Assembly: GCA_965277105.1 (NCBI GenBank)
Contig: OZ255710.1
Span: 1,116,001 to 1,180,000, forward strand
From: CAXSBA01 sp965277105
GTDB lineage: Bacteria; Spirochaetota; UBA12135; COTS27; CAXSBA01
Direction of reading: 5' to 3'
Length of the DNA stretch: 64,000 bases
Shown here: one piece after another, positions 32,937 to 41,659 of the stretch
How the letters are laid out: every line of letters starts with the position of its first letter
How positions within the stretch are numbered: the stretch's first letter is position 1
The notes under the pieces: model-generated
What the model was told of the DNA's origin: nothing
The model's input: only the letters and a program-made list of their open reading frames with translations
Database searches by the model: none
Translations under genes and position numbers: made by a program

Positions 32937-34280
32937 CTAATACTTATTCCTTTTCTTTTTCTTGGTTAAAAAACCTTCGTATTCTCTCATAGAAAGCTGA
33001 GATTCTATCTGCTTCATCGTATCCAAATCAACTGCCACTAAAATAAGCAGGGATGTTCCACCCATTAAATAAGCTAAACCCTGCGACATCCCATCAAATA
33101 AACTTATATTCACTAGTATATCGGGGAAAATCGCAATTAACGCTAAGAAGAAAGAGCCAGCTAAAGTTATTCTTAATAATACTTTTTGTAAATAATCCTG
33201 AGTTTGGAGCCCGGGACGAAAACCAGGAATGTATCCTCCTGATTGTTTTAGGTTGTTCGATATATCGACTGGATTGAACTGAACTTGAGTATAAAAATAG
33301 GCAAAAACAATAACTAAAAAAGCGTAAATAATAATATAGGGAAGTCTTCCAGGAGACAGATAAGCGGCAAAACTAGAAATGGTTGGAAAGTCACTTCCTA
33401 AGGACTGAGCAATTTGAGCCGGCACCAAAATAACTGCTGAGGCAAAAATAATAGGAATTACCCCCGTAGGATTTATCTTGAAGGGGATATAACTACTTTG
33501 ATTGCCATACATCTTTCGACCAGAAATCTTCCTAGCAAAATTAACCTGAACTCGCCGTTGCCCTTGTTGCTCATAAACCACGAAAAAAACAACAATCATA
33601 AAAATGATTAGTAAAAAAAGGAAAGCCACTGGATTAAAATCTCCATTACGGACGTTTTCGATGGTGATTAATATCTCTGAAGGAATCCTTGCGGCAATAC
33701 CAGCAAAAATAATCAGCGAAACGCCATTCCCTATCCCTCTTTCGGTTATCTGTTCACCTAACCACATTAAAAACATCGTGCCAGTAGTAATAGTCAAAAC
33801 CACTAAAAAACTAAAAAATAACTTATTATCCGCTAACTCACTACTAATAACCCCTTCATGGGTAGCCATCCAGCGACTAATAGCCCCTGCCTGTACTACA
33901 CAAATAAAAATAGTAGTGTAGCGAATGTACTGTTGCATTTTTCTTCTTCCTGCTTCACCTTCTTTGGCTAACTGCTCTAGTTTGGGGATAACTGTGGTTA
34001 GAAGCTGAATAATAATAGAAGCAGAAATATAGGGCATAATCCCTAGCCCTAGGATGGTAAATCTCTCAAACGCACCACCAACAAATATATCAATATAACT
34101 AATAATTCCCCCGAGAGCCTGCCCTCTGAGCGTGTCAATCAAACCTTTAAGCCCTACTGGATCAATCCCCGGAGTGGTAATATGAGAGCCTATGCGATAA
34201 ACTACCAAGCATAAGATAGTAAAAAATACTCGATTTCGTAAGTCTTGAACTTTTAGGATATTAGTGATTAAGTTAGCCAT
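32937..34280 (-). CDS. secY: Preprotein translocase subunit SecY
   Basis: Central channel of the Sec translocon, 447 residues with ten membrane helices. Landmarks: FFTILCLVVYRIGSHITTPGID at the first helix, GIMPYISASIIIQLL in the plug/helix 2 region, LGEQITERGIGNGVSLIIFAGI, and the C-terminal loop SGGYIPGFRPGLQTQDYL with its conserved arginine. It lies between rplO and infA as in most bacteria. Confidence 0.97.
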   Translation of the reverse strand: MANLITNILKVQDLRNRVFFTILCLVVYRIGSHITTPGIDPVGLKGLIDTLRGQALGGIISYIDIFVGGAFERFTILGLGIMPYISASIIIQLLTTVIPKLEQLAKEGEAGRRKMQQYIRYTTIFICVVQAGAISRWMATHEGVISSELADNKLFFSFLVVLTITTGTMFLMWLGEQITERGIGNGVSLIIFAGIAARIPSEILITIENVRNGDFNPVAFLFLLIIFMIVVFFVVYEQQGQRRVQVNFARKISGRKMYGNQSSYIPFKINPTGVIPIIFASAVILVPAQIAQSLGSDFPTISSFAAYLSPGRLPYIIIYAFLVIVFAYFYTQVQFNPVDISNNLKQSGGYIPGFRPGLQTQDYLQKVLLRITLAGSFFLALIAIFPDILVNISLFDGMSQGLAYLMGGTSLLILVAVDLDTMKQIESQLSMREYEGFLTKKKKRNKY

Positions 34281-34303
34281 TTACGAAATTCCTATTTACT
34301 GCT

Positions 34304-34732
34304 TCACTTGCTGATTGCAATAGATTTTGATAAAAAAACGCCTTCACCAAAGGTAACTTTTTTAGCTAACTTTCCAGAATTGATAATTTTCACTCGTTTG
34401 ATTAGTTTGCTAATTGCTTTTTTCTTTAAGAGGAATTTTAAATCGACAACCTCACCCTCTCCAGCTATTCTGTCGATAAAACTTAAAGTAAAGGAGCGGG
34501 ACTTTTGCTTTTTCAAAGAAACAAACCCAACTTTCGGCAGCCTTCTAATAAGAGGCATTTGACCACCTTCAAAACCTAAATTTTTACCGTTACCTGAACG
34601 AGCCTTATACCCCTTATGGCCCTTGCCACTAGTTCGCCCTTTGCCACTTCCAAGTCCTCTGCCTACGATTTTTTTCTTCTTGGTTATACTTCCCGGTTTG
34701 GGTTTTAATAACAGTTTTTCTTCCATTGCCAT
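34304..34732 (-). CDS. rplO: Ribosomal protein uL15
   Basis: Large-subunit assembly protein, 142 residues. The glycine-rich N-terminal arm (VGRGLGSGKGRTSGKGHKG, then GFEGGQMPLIRRLPKVGF) threads through 23S rRNA. The globular C-terminus is standard. It starts six bases after rpmD and precedes secY by 23 bases. Confidence 0.97.
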   Translation of the reverse strand: MAMEEKLLLKPKPGSITKKKKIVGRGLGSGKGRTSGKGHKGYKARSGNGKNLGFEGGQMPLIRRLPKVGFVSLKKQKSRSFTLSFIDRIAGEGEVVDLKFLLKKKAISKLIKRVKIINSGKLAKKVTFGEGVFLSKSIAISK

Positions 34733-34738
34733 TTCTTT

Positions 34739-34921
34739 TTACTTATGTTCTTCTAATTTTACCACGTGTTTAATTTTATTAATCATCCCCATAATTACTT
34801 TGTTGTCGCCATCAACTTCAATACTACTGTGCATTTTCCTAAATCCTAAGGCTTTAGCAGTTAACCTAGTTTTATACGAATAACCTAAAGGGCTTTTAAT
34901 AAGGGTTGCTTTGTATTTCAT
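34739..34921 (-). CDS. rpmD: Ribosomal protein uL30
   Basis: A 60-residue large-subunit protein. It is recognised from LIKSPLGYSYKTRLTAKALGF and the closing MINKIKHVVKL. The gene is optional in some bacteria but present here. It is preceded by a 68-base gap holding a perfect extended -10 element, so the distal part of the superoperon probably has its own promoter. Confidence 0.94.
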   Translation of the reverse strand: MKYKATLIKSPLGYSYKTRLTAKALGFRKMHSSIEVDGDNKVIMGMINKIKHVVKLEEHK

Positions 34922-34938
34922 AATGCTATGGAAAAATA

Positions 34939-34947
34939 ATTATACCA
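34939..34947 (-). promoter_or_regulatory. Internal extended -10 promoter before rpmD
   Basis: Minus-strand TGGTATAAT in the rpsE-rpmD gap, 17 bases before the rpmD ATG. The surrounding 16 bases (TTAATGGTATAATTAT) are identical to the tRNA-Cys promoter, which supports real use. It would boost rpmD, rplO, secY, infA, rpmJ, rpsM, rpsK, rpoA and rplQ. Confidence 0.6.
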
Positions 34948-34989
34948 TTAATTTTAAATTTTCACCTAAGATTACAGGGCAAGACTCTT

Positions 34990-35499
34990 TTAATTATAGA
35001 CATTGTTAACATTTATTTCTCGCTCCGAAGCTATTTCTATAGGGCTAGCTAGACTCTCTAAAGCTTTAAAAGCTGACTTAGATGAATTAATAATATTGCG
35101 AGAGCCATAGGTTTTTGACAAGATATTTTCAATACCAGCATACTGCAATACTGCTCGAATATTTCCCCCAGCAATCACTCCAGTCCCCTCCGAAGCCGGG
35201 AAAAGAACCACTTGAGAAGAACAATATTTAGCTTTAATCTCATATGGGATGGTTTGATTTTGTAAATTGATTTTAATCAATCTCTTTCTAGCCTCTTCGT
35301 TGGCTTTTCTAATCGCCTCGGGAATTTCTTTTGCTTTACCAAAGCCTAGCCCTAAAACTCCTTTTTTATTGCCCACCACGACTAAAGCGGAAAAACTAAA
35401 AGTTCTCCCACCTTTCACCACCTTGGTCACTCTCTTTAAAGTAATTAAGTGATCTTCTAAGTCCTCTATCGTGCTAGCATCTAAATATTTTTTTCTCAT
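34990..35499 (-). CDS. rpsE: Ribosomal protein uS5
   Basis: A 169-residue small-subunit protein involved in decoding accuracy and mRNA unwinding. Landmarks: LKRVTKVVKGGRTFSFSALVVVGN, GLGFGKAKEIPEAIRKA, VVLFPASEGTGVIAGGNIRAVLQYAGI and TYGSRNIINSSKSAFKAL. It starts three bases after rplR. A 68-base gap with a promoter follows. Confidence 0.97.
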   Translation of the reverse strand: MRKKYLDASTIEDLEDHLITLKRVTKVVKGGRTFSFSALVVVGNKKGVLGLGFGKAKEIPEAIRKANEEARKRLIKINLQNQTIPYEIKAKYCSSQVVLFPASEGTGVIAGGNIRAVLQYAGIENILSKTYGSRNIINSSKSAFKALESLASPIEIASEREINVNNVYN

Positions 35500-35501
35500 G
35501 A

Positions 35502-35828
35502 TTAAAAAGATAATCCTTTACTTCTAAGCCCATCAGCAAATTCTTTAACAACCCCATGGTATTTCAAACCATTACGATCAAATTGCAATTTGGTAATATT
35601 TTTGGCCTGCAACTCTTTAGCAAAAGTTTCACTAAGTGCTTCACAAGCCTTTTTATTATTGCTCCCTTTAACCATAGCCGAGCAAATAGTAACGCCTTGA
35701 TTATCATCAATGGCTTGGGCATAAACTGACTTTAAACTTTTGAAAAAACTAACCCTTGGGATTTTTTTACTCCCGTTGATTTTTTTTCTAATTCTTAATT
35801 TTTTTCTAATGATGCTATCTTTCTTCAT
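35502..35828 (-). CDS. rplR: Ribosomal protein uL18
   Basis: A 108-residue 5S rRNA-binding protein, slightly short. The N-terminus is basic (IRKKLRIRKKINGSKKIPRVSFFKSLK), then YAQAIDDNQGVTICSA and the C-terminal LQFDRNGLKYHGVVKEFADGLRSKGLSF. Its start overlaps the last base of rplF. Confidence 0.96.
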   Translation of the reverse strand: MKKDSIIRKKLRIRKKINGSKKIPRVSFFKSLKSVYAQAIDDNQGVTICSAMVKGSNNKKACEALSETFAKELQAKNITKLQFDRNGLKYHGVVKEFADGLRSKGLSF

Positions 35829-36370
35829 TACTTTTGACCCGACTTCCCTACTTTTCTAATAACAAATTGATCGCTATACTTTACGCCTTTACCTTTATAA
35901 GGCTCAACAGGACGATAACCTTTGATTTTAGCAGCCACTAAACCAACTAAATTCTTATCAACTCCTTCAACTGTTAGGCTATTCCCTTCAATAGTAATCG
36001 TAATTCCTTCGGGAATAGTGAAAACAATATCATGAGAAAAACCTAATTGCATGTTGAGCTTTTTTCCACTAACGTTCCAACGATAACCTACGCCGTTGAC
36101 TTCTAATTTTTTCTTAAAACCAACATTTACCCCATGAATTAAATTCTCAATCATCCTAAAAGACAAGCCAATTTTAGCATTATCTTTAATTCCGTCTTCT
36201 TGGAAAGAAAAACTAATTTTGTTATCGTTTAAATTCATTTTTACTTCAGCGGGCATTTTAAAAGTATTTTCTCCCTTAGGACCTTTAGCAGAAACCACAT
36301 TACTAGCTTCTTCTAACTTTATTTCTATTTTATTATCAAAAACTATTTCTTTTTTAGCAAATCTAGTCAT
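35828..36370 (-). CDS. rplF: Ribosomal protein uL6
   Basis: A 180-residue protein at the base of the L7/L12 stalk, with two similar domains. Landmarks: VVSAKGPKGENTFKMP in the first, and GFKKKLEVNGVGYRWNVSGKKLNMQLGFSHD and YRPVEPYKGKGVKYSDQFVIRK in the second. Normal length and spacing between rpsH and rplR. Confidence 0.97.
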   Translation of the reverse strand: MTRFAKKEIVFDNKIEIKLEEASNVVSAKGPKGENTFKMPAEVKMNLNDNKISFSFQEDGIKDNAKIGLSFRMIENLIHGVNVGFKKKLEVNGVGYRWNVSGKKLNMQLGFSHDIVFTIPEGITITIEGNSLTVEGVDKNLVGLVAAKIKGYRPVEPYKGKGVKYSDQFVIRKVGKSGQK

Positions 36371-36396
36371 ATCGTTTTTACTTTAATTTTAAAAAC

Positions 36397-36795
36397 TCAA
36401 AAAACATGGCAAATGGCTTCTCCACCAATCTCTTTTTCTCTAGCTTCTCTTCCAGTCATAACCCCTTTAGAAGTACTCATTATCACCATAGCAAAACCAT
36501 TCTTTATTCGAGGGATCGCGTCTTTTTTTTTATAAACCCTTCTAAAACTATTGCTATGCCTTTTAATTTCTTTTATAACACCCTGTCCATTTTGGTTGTA
36601 TTTTAAGTAAACCTCAACAAGATTTTTTTTCTCTAGTTTGATTTCTTCAGACGATTCCAAGTATTTCTTATCCACCAAAATTTTAATAATGTTATTAAGA
36701 AGTTTACTAGTAGGAATAGTGATTTTTTTTTTACTAGCCCTTTGAGCGTTCATAATGCAATTCAAACCGTTACTAATAATATTAAGTGCTGCCAT
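36397..36795 (-). CDS. rpsH: Ribosomal protein uS8
   Basis: A 132-residue 16S rRNA-binding protein and, in many bacteria, the translational repressor of the spc operon. It ends with the conserved IMSTSKGVMTGREAREKEIGGEAICHVF. The N-terminus is LNIISNGLNCIMNAQRASKKKI. Between rpsN and rplF. Confidence 0.97.
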   Translation of the reverse strand: MAALNIISNGLNCIMNAQRASKKKITIPTSKLLNNIIKILVDKKYLESSEEIKLEKKNLVEVYLKYNQNGQGVIKEIKRHSNSFRRVYKKKDAIPRIKNGFAMVIMSTSKGVMTGREAREKEIGGEAICHVF

Positions 36796-36829
36796 TTTTT
36801 CTAACCTTATTTCTAAATATTAACTGCCC

Positions 36830-37015
36830 TTACCAACTAGATTTCACAACTCCAGGAATATTCCCTTCATCAGCGTTTTTCCTAAAACACAGACGACACA
36901 TATTAAACTTTCTCATATACCCTCTAGCCCTACCACATATTGGGCAACGGTTGTATTCTCTTACTTTAAACTTGGGCTTTTTTAAAGCCTTAACCCGTAG
37001 CGCTAATCTAGCCAT
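36830..37015 (-). CDS. rpsN: Ribosomal protein uS14, zinc-binding type
   Basis: The short, zinc-binding form: 61 residues with CPIC and CRLC pairs and the RARGYMRKFNMCRLCFRK core, ending in GVVKSSW. All four cysteines are kept, in contrast to bL36 in this genome. It overlaps the end of rplE by eight bases. Confidence 0.97.
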   Translation of the reverse strand: MARLALRVKALKKPKFKVREYNRCPICGRARGYMRKFNMCRLCFRKNADEGNIPGVVKSSW

Positions 37016-37568
37016 TTTTCTCTCCTTTTTTTTTGAAAGGCAATCCTAATGTTTTCAGCAAACTATAAGATTCCTCATTACTACTAGTAGAAGTAACAAA
37101 CACAACACTCATTCCTTTAAGTAGTTTAGAATGCAAATAAGCAACTTCTGGGAAAATATTAATATCTTGAATTCCTAAGACGTAATTTCCTCTACCATCA
37201 AAAGATTTATCTTTTAACCCATTAAAATCTTTAACCCGAGGGATAGCAACGTGAATCAATCTAGTGAGATACTCATACATCCTATTCCCCGAAAGAGTAA
37301 CCATAGCCCCTATTGGCATTTTTTCTCTAATTTTAAAACCAGCAATGGACTTTTTAGCTTTAGTAGCCACCGCTTTTTGCCCAGCAATAAGCGAAAGTGC
37401 TTTTACTCCCTCAGTGATAACTGCTTTATTATTCTTAGCCTCACCCAAACCCATATTTAGAACAATCTTTTTTAGGGCGGGAACTTGCATGACGGACTTT
37501 AGCTTCAGCGTGCCTTTTAGCTCTTCTACAACTTTTGTCTTATAAAATTCTTTAGAACCAGTAATCAT
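37008..37568 (-). CDS. rplE: Ribosomal protein uL5
   Basis: A 186-residue central-protuberance protein that binds 5S rRNA and contacts P-site tRNA. Landmarks: MQVPALKKIVLNMGLGEAKNN, GAMVTLSGNRMYEYLTRLI, PRVKDFNGLKDKSFDGRGNY and the C-terminal TLGLPFK. It overlaps both rplX (four bases) and rpsN. Confidence 0.97.
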   Translation of the reverse strand: MITGSKEFYKTKVVEELKGTLKLKSVMQVPALKKIVLNMGLGEAKNNKAVITEGVKALSLIAGQKAVATKAKKSIAGFKIREKMPIGAMVTLSGNRMYEYLTRLIHVAIPRVKDFNGLKDKSFDGRGNYVLGIQDINIFPEVAYLHSKLLKGMSVVFVTSTSSNEESYSLLKTLGLPFKKKGEKNG

Positions 37569-37903
37569 TTTTTAACCTGCTTGAAAATTCTCGTTTTTTT
37601 TTTATCATCATTTACCTGATAAGCAATCCGGGAACGTTTCTTTGTCCCGTTATCGTAATACATAACATTAGAAATATGAATGGAAGCTTCCTGATTAATA
37701 ATTCCCCCTTTAGGATTTTCTTGGGTTTTTTTAATGGTTTTTTTCACTACATTAATCCCTTCGACAAAAATCCTATGGTTTTTCTTATCGAAGTTTAAGA
37801 TCTTTCCTGTCCTACCCCTTTCTTTTCCGGATATAACGACAACCAAATCGTCTTTTTTTAATTTTGTTTTAAATGGTTCTTTAATTTTATTATTCTTTTT
37901 CAT
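37565..37903 (-). CDS. rplX: Ribosomal protein uL24
   Basis: A 112-residue assembly initiator of the large subunit with a KOW motif (DDLVVVISGKERGRTGKIL), then VEGINVVKKTIKKTQENPKGGI. The last residues form a basic tail. It ends overlapping rplE by four bases. Confidence 0.96.
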   Translation of the reverse strand: MKKNNKIKEPFKTKLKKDDLVVVISGKERGRTGKILNFDKKNHRIFVEGINVVKKTIKKTQENPKGGIINQEASIHISNVMYYDNGTKKRSRIAYQVNDDKKKTRIFKQVKK

Positions 37904-37909
37904 ACAACT

Positions 37910-38278
37910 TTACAATACCTCGGGGGCAAGGGAGACTATTTTCATAAAATTTTTAGTTCGAAGCTCTCTAGCAATAGGGCCAAAAACCCTAGTAGCAACA
38001 GGATTTTTATTGGCATCAATTAAAACAGCAGCATTCTCATCAAAACAAACGGTAACCCCATTTTTTCGCTTAATATCTCTTTTAGTTCTAACAATAACTA
38101 CCTTGACCACACTCCCTTTCTTGACATTAGAACGAGGGATAGTTTTTTTTACCGAGCAGACAATCACATCACCAATAGTAGCATACCTTCTTTTGGAACC
38201 ACCAAGGACTTTGATGCACATCACTTCCCTAGCACCACTGTTATCCGCTACGTTTAATCTCGTATTATTCTGTATCAT
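37910..38278 (-). CDS. rplN: Ribosomal protein uL14
   Basis: A 122-residue beta-barrel protein at the subunit interface. Landmarks: LNVADNSGAREVMCIKVLGGS, GDVIVCSVKKTIPRSNVKKG and RVFGPIARELR. Its start overlaps the end of rpsQ by 14 bases. Confidence 0.97.
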   Translation of the reverse strand: MIQNNTRLNVADNSGAREVMCIKVLGGSKRRYATIGDVIVCSVKKTIPRSNVKKGSVVKVVIVRTKRDIKRKNGVTVCFDENAAVLIDANKNPVATRVFGPIARELRTKNFMKIVSLAPEVL

Positions 38279-38534
38279 TCTTAGTGTTATTTAAACCTAT
38301 AACCGTATTTAAAATAAATCTTTTTCGCTTGCTAAAAGGCTTAGACTCTAAAATCTCTACTAAATCACCTTCTTTGGCCTGATTTTTTTCATCATGAACC
38401 AGGTACTTTTTAGACCATTTGATTTTCTTTTTATAAATGGGGTGCATTTTAAAAGAAGAAACCAGAACAACAACACTTTTTTCTGGTTTATCAGAAACCA
38501 CATAGCCTTTTAGTTTTTTTTTATTACTTCTCAT
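38265..38534 (-). CDS. rpsQ: Ribosomal protein uS17
   Basis: An 89-residue OB-fold 16S rRNA-binding protein: GYVVSDKPEKSVVVLVSSF, then HPIYKKKIKWSKKYLVHDE and GDLVEILESKPFSKRKRF. Its ATG lies inside the end of rpmC and its 3' end overlaps rplN, so the three are tightly coupled. Confidence 0.97.
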   Translation of the reverse strand: MRSNKKKLKGYVVSDKPEKSVVVLVSSFKMHPIYKKKIKWSKKYLVHDEKNQAKEGDLVEILESKPFSKRKRFILNTVIGLNNTKNDTE

Positions 38535-38691
38535 TTTTTGGCCTATTTAACTCGGTAAAAATTTTAGCAACTTCCTTTTTAGTTTTTTTTATTTGACTAA
38601 AATCAGTTAGCTGCCCCAAACTATTATCCAACCTTAACTTCAAAAGTTTTTTTTTTAATTCCGCGATTTTTTTTATTTCTTGCTGAGACAT
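38524..38691 (-). CDS. rpmC: Ribosomal protein uL29
   Basis: A 55-residue two-helix protein near the peptide exit tunnel. It starts MSQQEIKKIAELKKKLLKLR and ends ELNRPKNEK. The sequence is weakly conserved, but its length, helical pattern and position between rplP and rpsQ identify it. It overlaps rpsQ by 11 bases. Confidence 0.92.
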   Translation of the reverse strand: MSQQEIKKIAELKKKLLKLRLDNSLGQLTDFSQIKKTKKEVAKIFTELNRPKNEK

Positions 38692-38695
38692 TGGA

Positions 38696-39109
38696 TTAAA
38701 TTTTACTCCTTTCGGCGAATTTAGTTTTCACAGAGAATTTAAACCCTGCTTTCCTAAGCGCATTAAAGGCCTTGTCTCGACTAACCCCACCTATTTCTAA
38801 AATCATTCTTCCCGGCTCTACCACAGCAGTATAATGATCAACGTCGCCTTTCCCCTTACCCATTCTCGTCTCAGCAGGCCTTTTGGTAATTGGTTTATGC
38901 GGGAATACCCTTATCCACAAATCGCCTTCTCTTTTTAGTTCTCGATTAACAGAAATCCGCGCGGCTTCAATTTCCCGGTTATTCAAAAAGCCATGAGACA
39001 GGGCATACAAACCAAAATCACCAAAGGATACTTTGTTTCCCGTATGAGCATTGCCTCTATTCTTGCCCCTTTGGACTTTTCTCCATTTATACTTTTTAGG
39101 GGATAACAT
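38696..39109 (-). CDS. rplP: Ribosomal protein uL16
   Basis: A 137-residue protein that helps shape the peptidyl transferase centre and A-site binding. Landmarks: GNKVSFGDFGLYALSHGFLNNREIEAAR-like N-terminal part, WIRVFPHKPITKRPAETRMGKGKG and MILEIGGVSRDKAFNALRKA. Immediately follows rpsC with no gap. Confidence 0.97.
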   Translation of the reverse strand: MLSPKKYKWRKVQRGKNRGNAHTGNKVSFGDFGLYALSHGFLNNREIEAARISVNRELKREGDLWIRVFPHKPITKRPAETRMGKGKGDVDHYTAVVEPGRMILEIGGVSRDKAFNALRKAGFKFSVKTKFAERSKI

Positions 39110-39784
39110 TTAAATTCGCTCCATCCTTAATTGTTTTTTGCTTTTGCTACCCAAGTAAAGCCACACTGAAACTCCGATAATACCATAAGTAGTCAATGCA
39201 TCGTAATGCCCGTAATCAACCATAGCATCAAAGGTATGCAGGGGAATAGAGCCATCTCGAAAGGTTTCTCTCCTAGCCATTTCACTACCAGCTAACCTAC
39301 CCGCTACCACCACCTTTATTCCCTTAGCGCCAGAATTATTAGCTCGCACAATAGCATTTTTGACCGCTTTCTTGTAAGGCTTTCTCCCGATGATCATTTT
39401 ACCAATAACTTGCGATAAAACCTTGGCATCTAAATCTACTTTTTTTATTTCACTAATATTAAGGTTAATGTTGAGTTTTGTTTTAGTTAATTTTTGGATT
39501 TCTTTTTTCAAATTCTCAATATCGGCACCTTTTTTCCCAATTAAAAGACCGGGCCTACTAGTATAAATATTAACCAAAATAGAGTTGGGGAAACGATGAA
39601 TGGTGATATTAGAGATCTCTAACTTGCCATACGACTTGGTTCTAAAAACTTTATCTTTTATATAATTTCTAATTCTAATATCTTCTACTAGATTTTTTCC
39701 GTAATCTTTTCCAGAATACCAAGTGCTATTCCAGCTCTGGTTTATCTTTAATCGGATACCTATTGGATGAGATTTTTGACCCAT
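39110..39784 (-). CDS. rpsC: Ribosomal protein uS3
   Basis: A 224-residue protein at the mRNA entry channel. It opens MGQKSHPIGIRL; the KH domain carries PGLLIGKKGADIENLKKEI; the C-terminal domain has GSEMARRETFRDGSIPLHTFDAMVDYG-like sequence and ends GVSVWLYLG. Normal length. Confidence 0.97.
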   Translation of the reverse strand: MGQKSHPIGIRLKINQSWNSTWYSGKDYGKNLVEDIRIRNYIKDKVFRTKSYGKLEISNITIHRFPNSILVNIYTSRPGLLIGKKGADIENLKKEIQKLTKTKLNINLNISEIKKVDLDAKVLSQVIGKMIIGRKPYKKAVKNAIVRANNSGAKGIKVVVAGRLAGSEMARRETFRDGSIPLHTFDAMVDYGHYDALTTYGIIGVSVWLYLGSKSKKQLRMERI

Positions 39785-39786
39785 TG

Positions 39787-40251
39787 TTATTTGCTATCTA
39801 TTTTTTTATCACTTAATTTTGACTTATCGTCTTTTACTGAGCTAGAAGAAACTGATTTTTTAAGAGGTTCTTTATTAACCTTACCACCAGGAACACTATT
39901 AGGAGTAGCGACTTTCTCTTTATACTCTAAGATAATTTTAACATGAGAAGTCTTTTTTTCTATTCTATTTCCTCGTCCTTTTGCACGGTAAATCATCCTT
40001 TTAAAACTAGGCCCCTTATCCACTAAAATATTTTTAACCAATAGTTCATCTGGGTTAGAATTAGGGCTTTTAACTAAAAAGTTGCTTTCCGCTGATTTTA
40101 AGGTTTGAAGAAGTTCGCGAGCGGATTTATTAGGCAAAAAAGTTAGTTGGGCTTTTACTTGCCTTACTCTTTTCCCTATGCATTCTTTGCCAATCCTAGC
40201 TATTTTTCTTCTGCTAATTCTAATGTATTTTTTTTTAGCTACTGATTCCAT
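39787..40251 (-). CDS. rplV: Ribosomal protein uL22 with C-terminal tail
   Basis: Exit-tunnel protein. The ~115-residue core is standard (YIRISRRKIARIGKECIGKRV, then LVKNILVDKGPSFKRMIYRAKGRGNRI with the tunnel loop). A further ~40 residues form a Ser/Lys/Asp-rich tail (LKKSVSSSSVKDDKSKLSDKK), giving 154 residues against the usual ~110. Its ATG overlaps the last base of rpsS. Confidence 0.96.
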   Translation of the reverse strand: MESVAKKKYIRISRRKIARIGKECIGKRVRQVKAQLTFLPNKSARELLQTLKSAESNFLVKSPNSNPDELLVKNILVDKGPSFKRMIYRAKGRGNRIEKKTSHVKIILEYKEKVATPNSVPGGKVNKEPLKKSVSSSSVKDDKSKLSDKKIDSK

Positions 40252-40520
40252 TATTTTATCTTCTTATCCCCTCCATGAGCCTTAAAAATTCTAGTTGGGG
40301 CAAATTCTCCCAACTTATGCCCTACTAAATTATCACTAATTTTAACTGGGATAAACTTATTACCAGTATGGACATGAATTACTCTCCCCACCATTTCAGG
40401 GAAAATAGTAGACGAGCGAGAATAAGTTTTGACAATGGTGTGATCACCGTCTTTTATATTCTTAACCCTTTTGTATAGCTTAGCTTCTATGAAAGGACCT
40501 TTTTTTAATGAACGTGGCAT
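40251..40520 (-). CDS. rpsS: Ribosomal protein uS19
   Basis: An 89-residue small-subunit head protein. Typical MPRSLKKGPFIEAKLYKRV start, SRSSTIFPEMVGRVIHVHTGNKFIPV and GHKLGEFAPTR. It follows rplB by ten bases. Confidence 0.97.
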   Translation of the reverse strand: MPRSLKKGPFIEAKLYKRVKNIKDGDHTIVKTYSRSSTIFPEMVGRVIHVHTGNKFIPVKISDNLVGHKLGEFAPTRIFKAHGGDKKIK

Positions 40521-40530
40521 ATCTATTTGA

Positions 40531-41364
40531 CTATTTTTTTTTTCTTTTTCTTATTATTAAATTGTTACTATACTTCTTAGGTCTTCTAGTTTTAAAGCCT
40601 TTAGCAATAACCCCAGTAGGCGAACAAGGATGACGTCCACCAGAAGTTCGGCCTTCCCCACCACCCATAGGATGATCCACCGGATTCATCACCACCCCAC
40701 GCACCTTAGGTCTTTTCCCTTGCCATCTAGAATAGCCTGCTTTCCCTCTTTTTATGTTTTTAAATTCCTTATTACTTAGAACCCCAACAGTAGCATAACA
40801 GCTAGCTAGCACTCTTCTAGTTTCTCCCGAAGGCAGAACCAAACTCGCATACTTGCCATCAACACCTAATAAACGAGCAAAACCGCCAGCACTTCGAACA
40901 ATTTGACCACCTCTTTCAGGGTGAAGCTCCACGTTATGAACAAAGGAACCAATGTTGATTTTATTAAGCGGTAGGGTGTTGCCTTCTTCTGACTTAACAT
41001 CAGCCCCGGACTCAACCACAAAACCTTTTTTCATATTTTCGGTGGCAAGCATATACCGTTTATCACCATCAGAGAAATAAACTAAAGCAATAAAAACATT
41101 GCGATTAGGATCGTATTCAATGGCGTTAACCACGCCCCTCATACCTAATTTATTATTTTTAAAATCTATAATTCGATATTTTTTTTTATGCCCCCCACCT
41201 CGTCTTCGGACACTTATCCGGCCCTGATTATCGCGAGAGGAAATTCTCTTTTTCCCTTTGGTGAGTTTTTTTAAGGGTTTTTTACTATCAATTTCGTCGT
41301 ATTGGATATAAACTTTCCCTCTTCTTCCGGGAGTTACTGGCTTGGCTATTTTAATCTTACTCAT
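40531..41364 (-). CDS. rplB: Ribosomal protein uL2
   Basis: A 277-residue primary 23S rRNA-binding protein required for subunit joining and peptidyl transfer. Landmarks: RRRGGGHKKKYRIIDFK, SGETRRVLASCYATVG and the conserved MNPVDHPMGGGEGRTSGGRH loop with the key histidine, ending in a basic tail. One base separates it from rplW. Confidence 0.97.
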   Translation of the reverse strand: MSKIKIAKPVTPGRRGKVYIQYDEIDSKKPLKKLTKGKKRISSRDNQGRISVRRRGGGHKKKYRIIDFKNNKLGMRGVVNAIEYDPNRNVFIALVYFSDGDKRYMLATENMKKGFVVESGADVKSEEGNTLPLNKINIGSFVHNVELHPERGGQIVRSAGGFARLLGVDGKYASLVLPSGETRRVLASCYATVGVLSNKEFKNIKRGKAGYSRWQGKRPKVRGVVMNPVDHPMGGGEGRTSGGRHPCSPTGVIAKGFKTRRPKKYSNNLIIRKRKKK

Positions 41365-41365
41365 T

Positions 41366-41659
41366 TTAAATTTCTAGCGAACTAATTTTCACTCCTTTTT
41401 CTAAAGTCACATAGGCTTTTTTAAAACCACTAACTACGCCCACTCTTCTTCTTCTCCCCATACTTTCTTTTTTCTTAGGCTTAACATTCACTATATTGAT
41501 ATTTTTAACTTTAACCGAAAAATAATCCTCTACAGTTTTTTTAACTAAAATCTTATTAGCATTTTTAGCAACTTTAAAAACATAGGTGCTATTTTCCTTT
41601 AAGAGAGTGGTCTTCTCTGTCGTCAGGAGTTTAATAATAATATCGTTATAATTATCCAT
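41366..41659 (-). CDS. rplW: Ribosomal protein uL23
   Basis: A 97-residue protein at the tunnel exit, docking site for trigger factor and SRP. Core: LLTTEKTTLLKENSTYVFKV and VKVKNINIVNVKPKKKESMGRRR. I place the start at the ATG at 41659 (MDNYNDIIIK), with GGAGG about 12 bases upstream inside rplD, rather than the TTG at 41671. It overlaps rplD by eight bases. Confidence 0.94.
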   Translation of the reverse strand: MDNYNDIIIKLLTTEKTTLLKENSTYVFKVAKNANKILVKKTVEDYFSVKVKNINIVNVKPKKKESMGRRRRVGVVSGFKKAYVTLEKGVKISSLEI

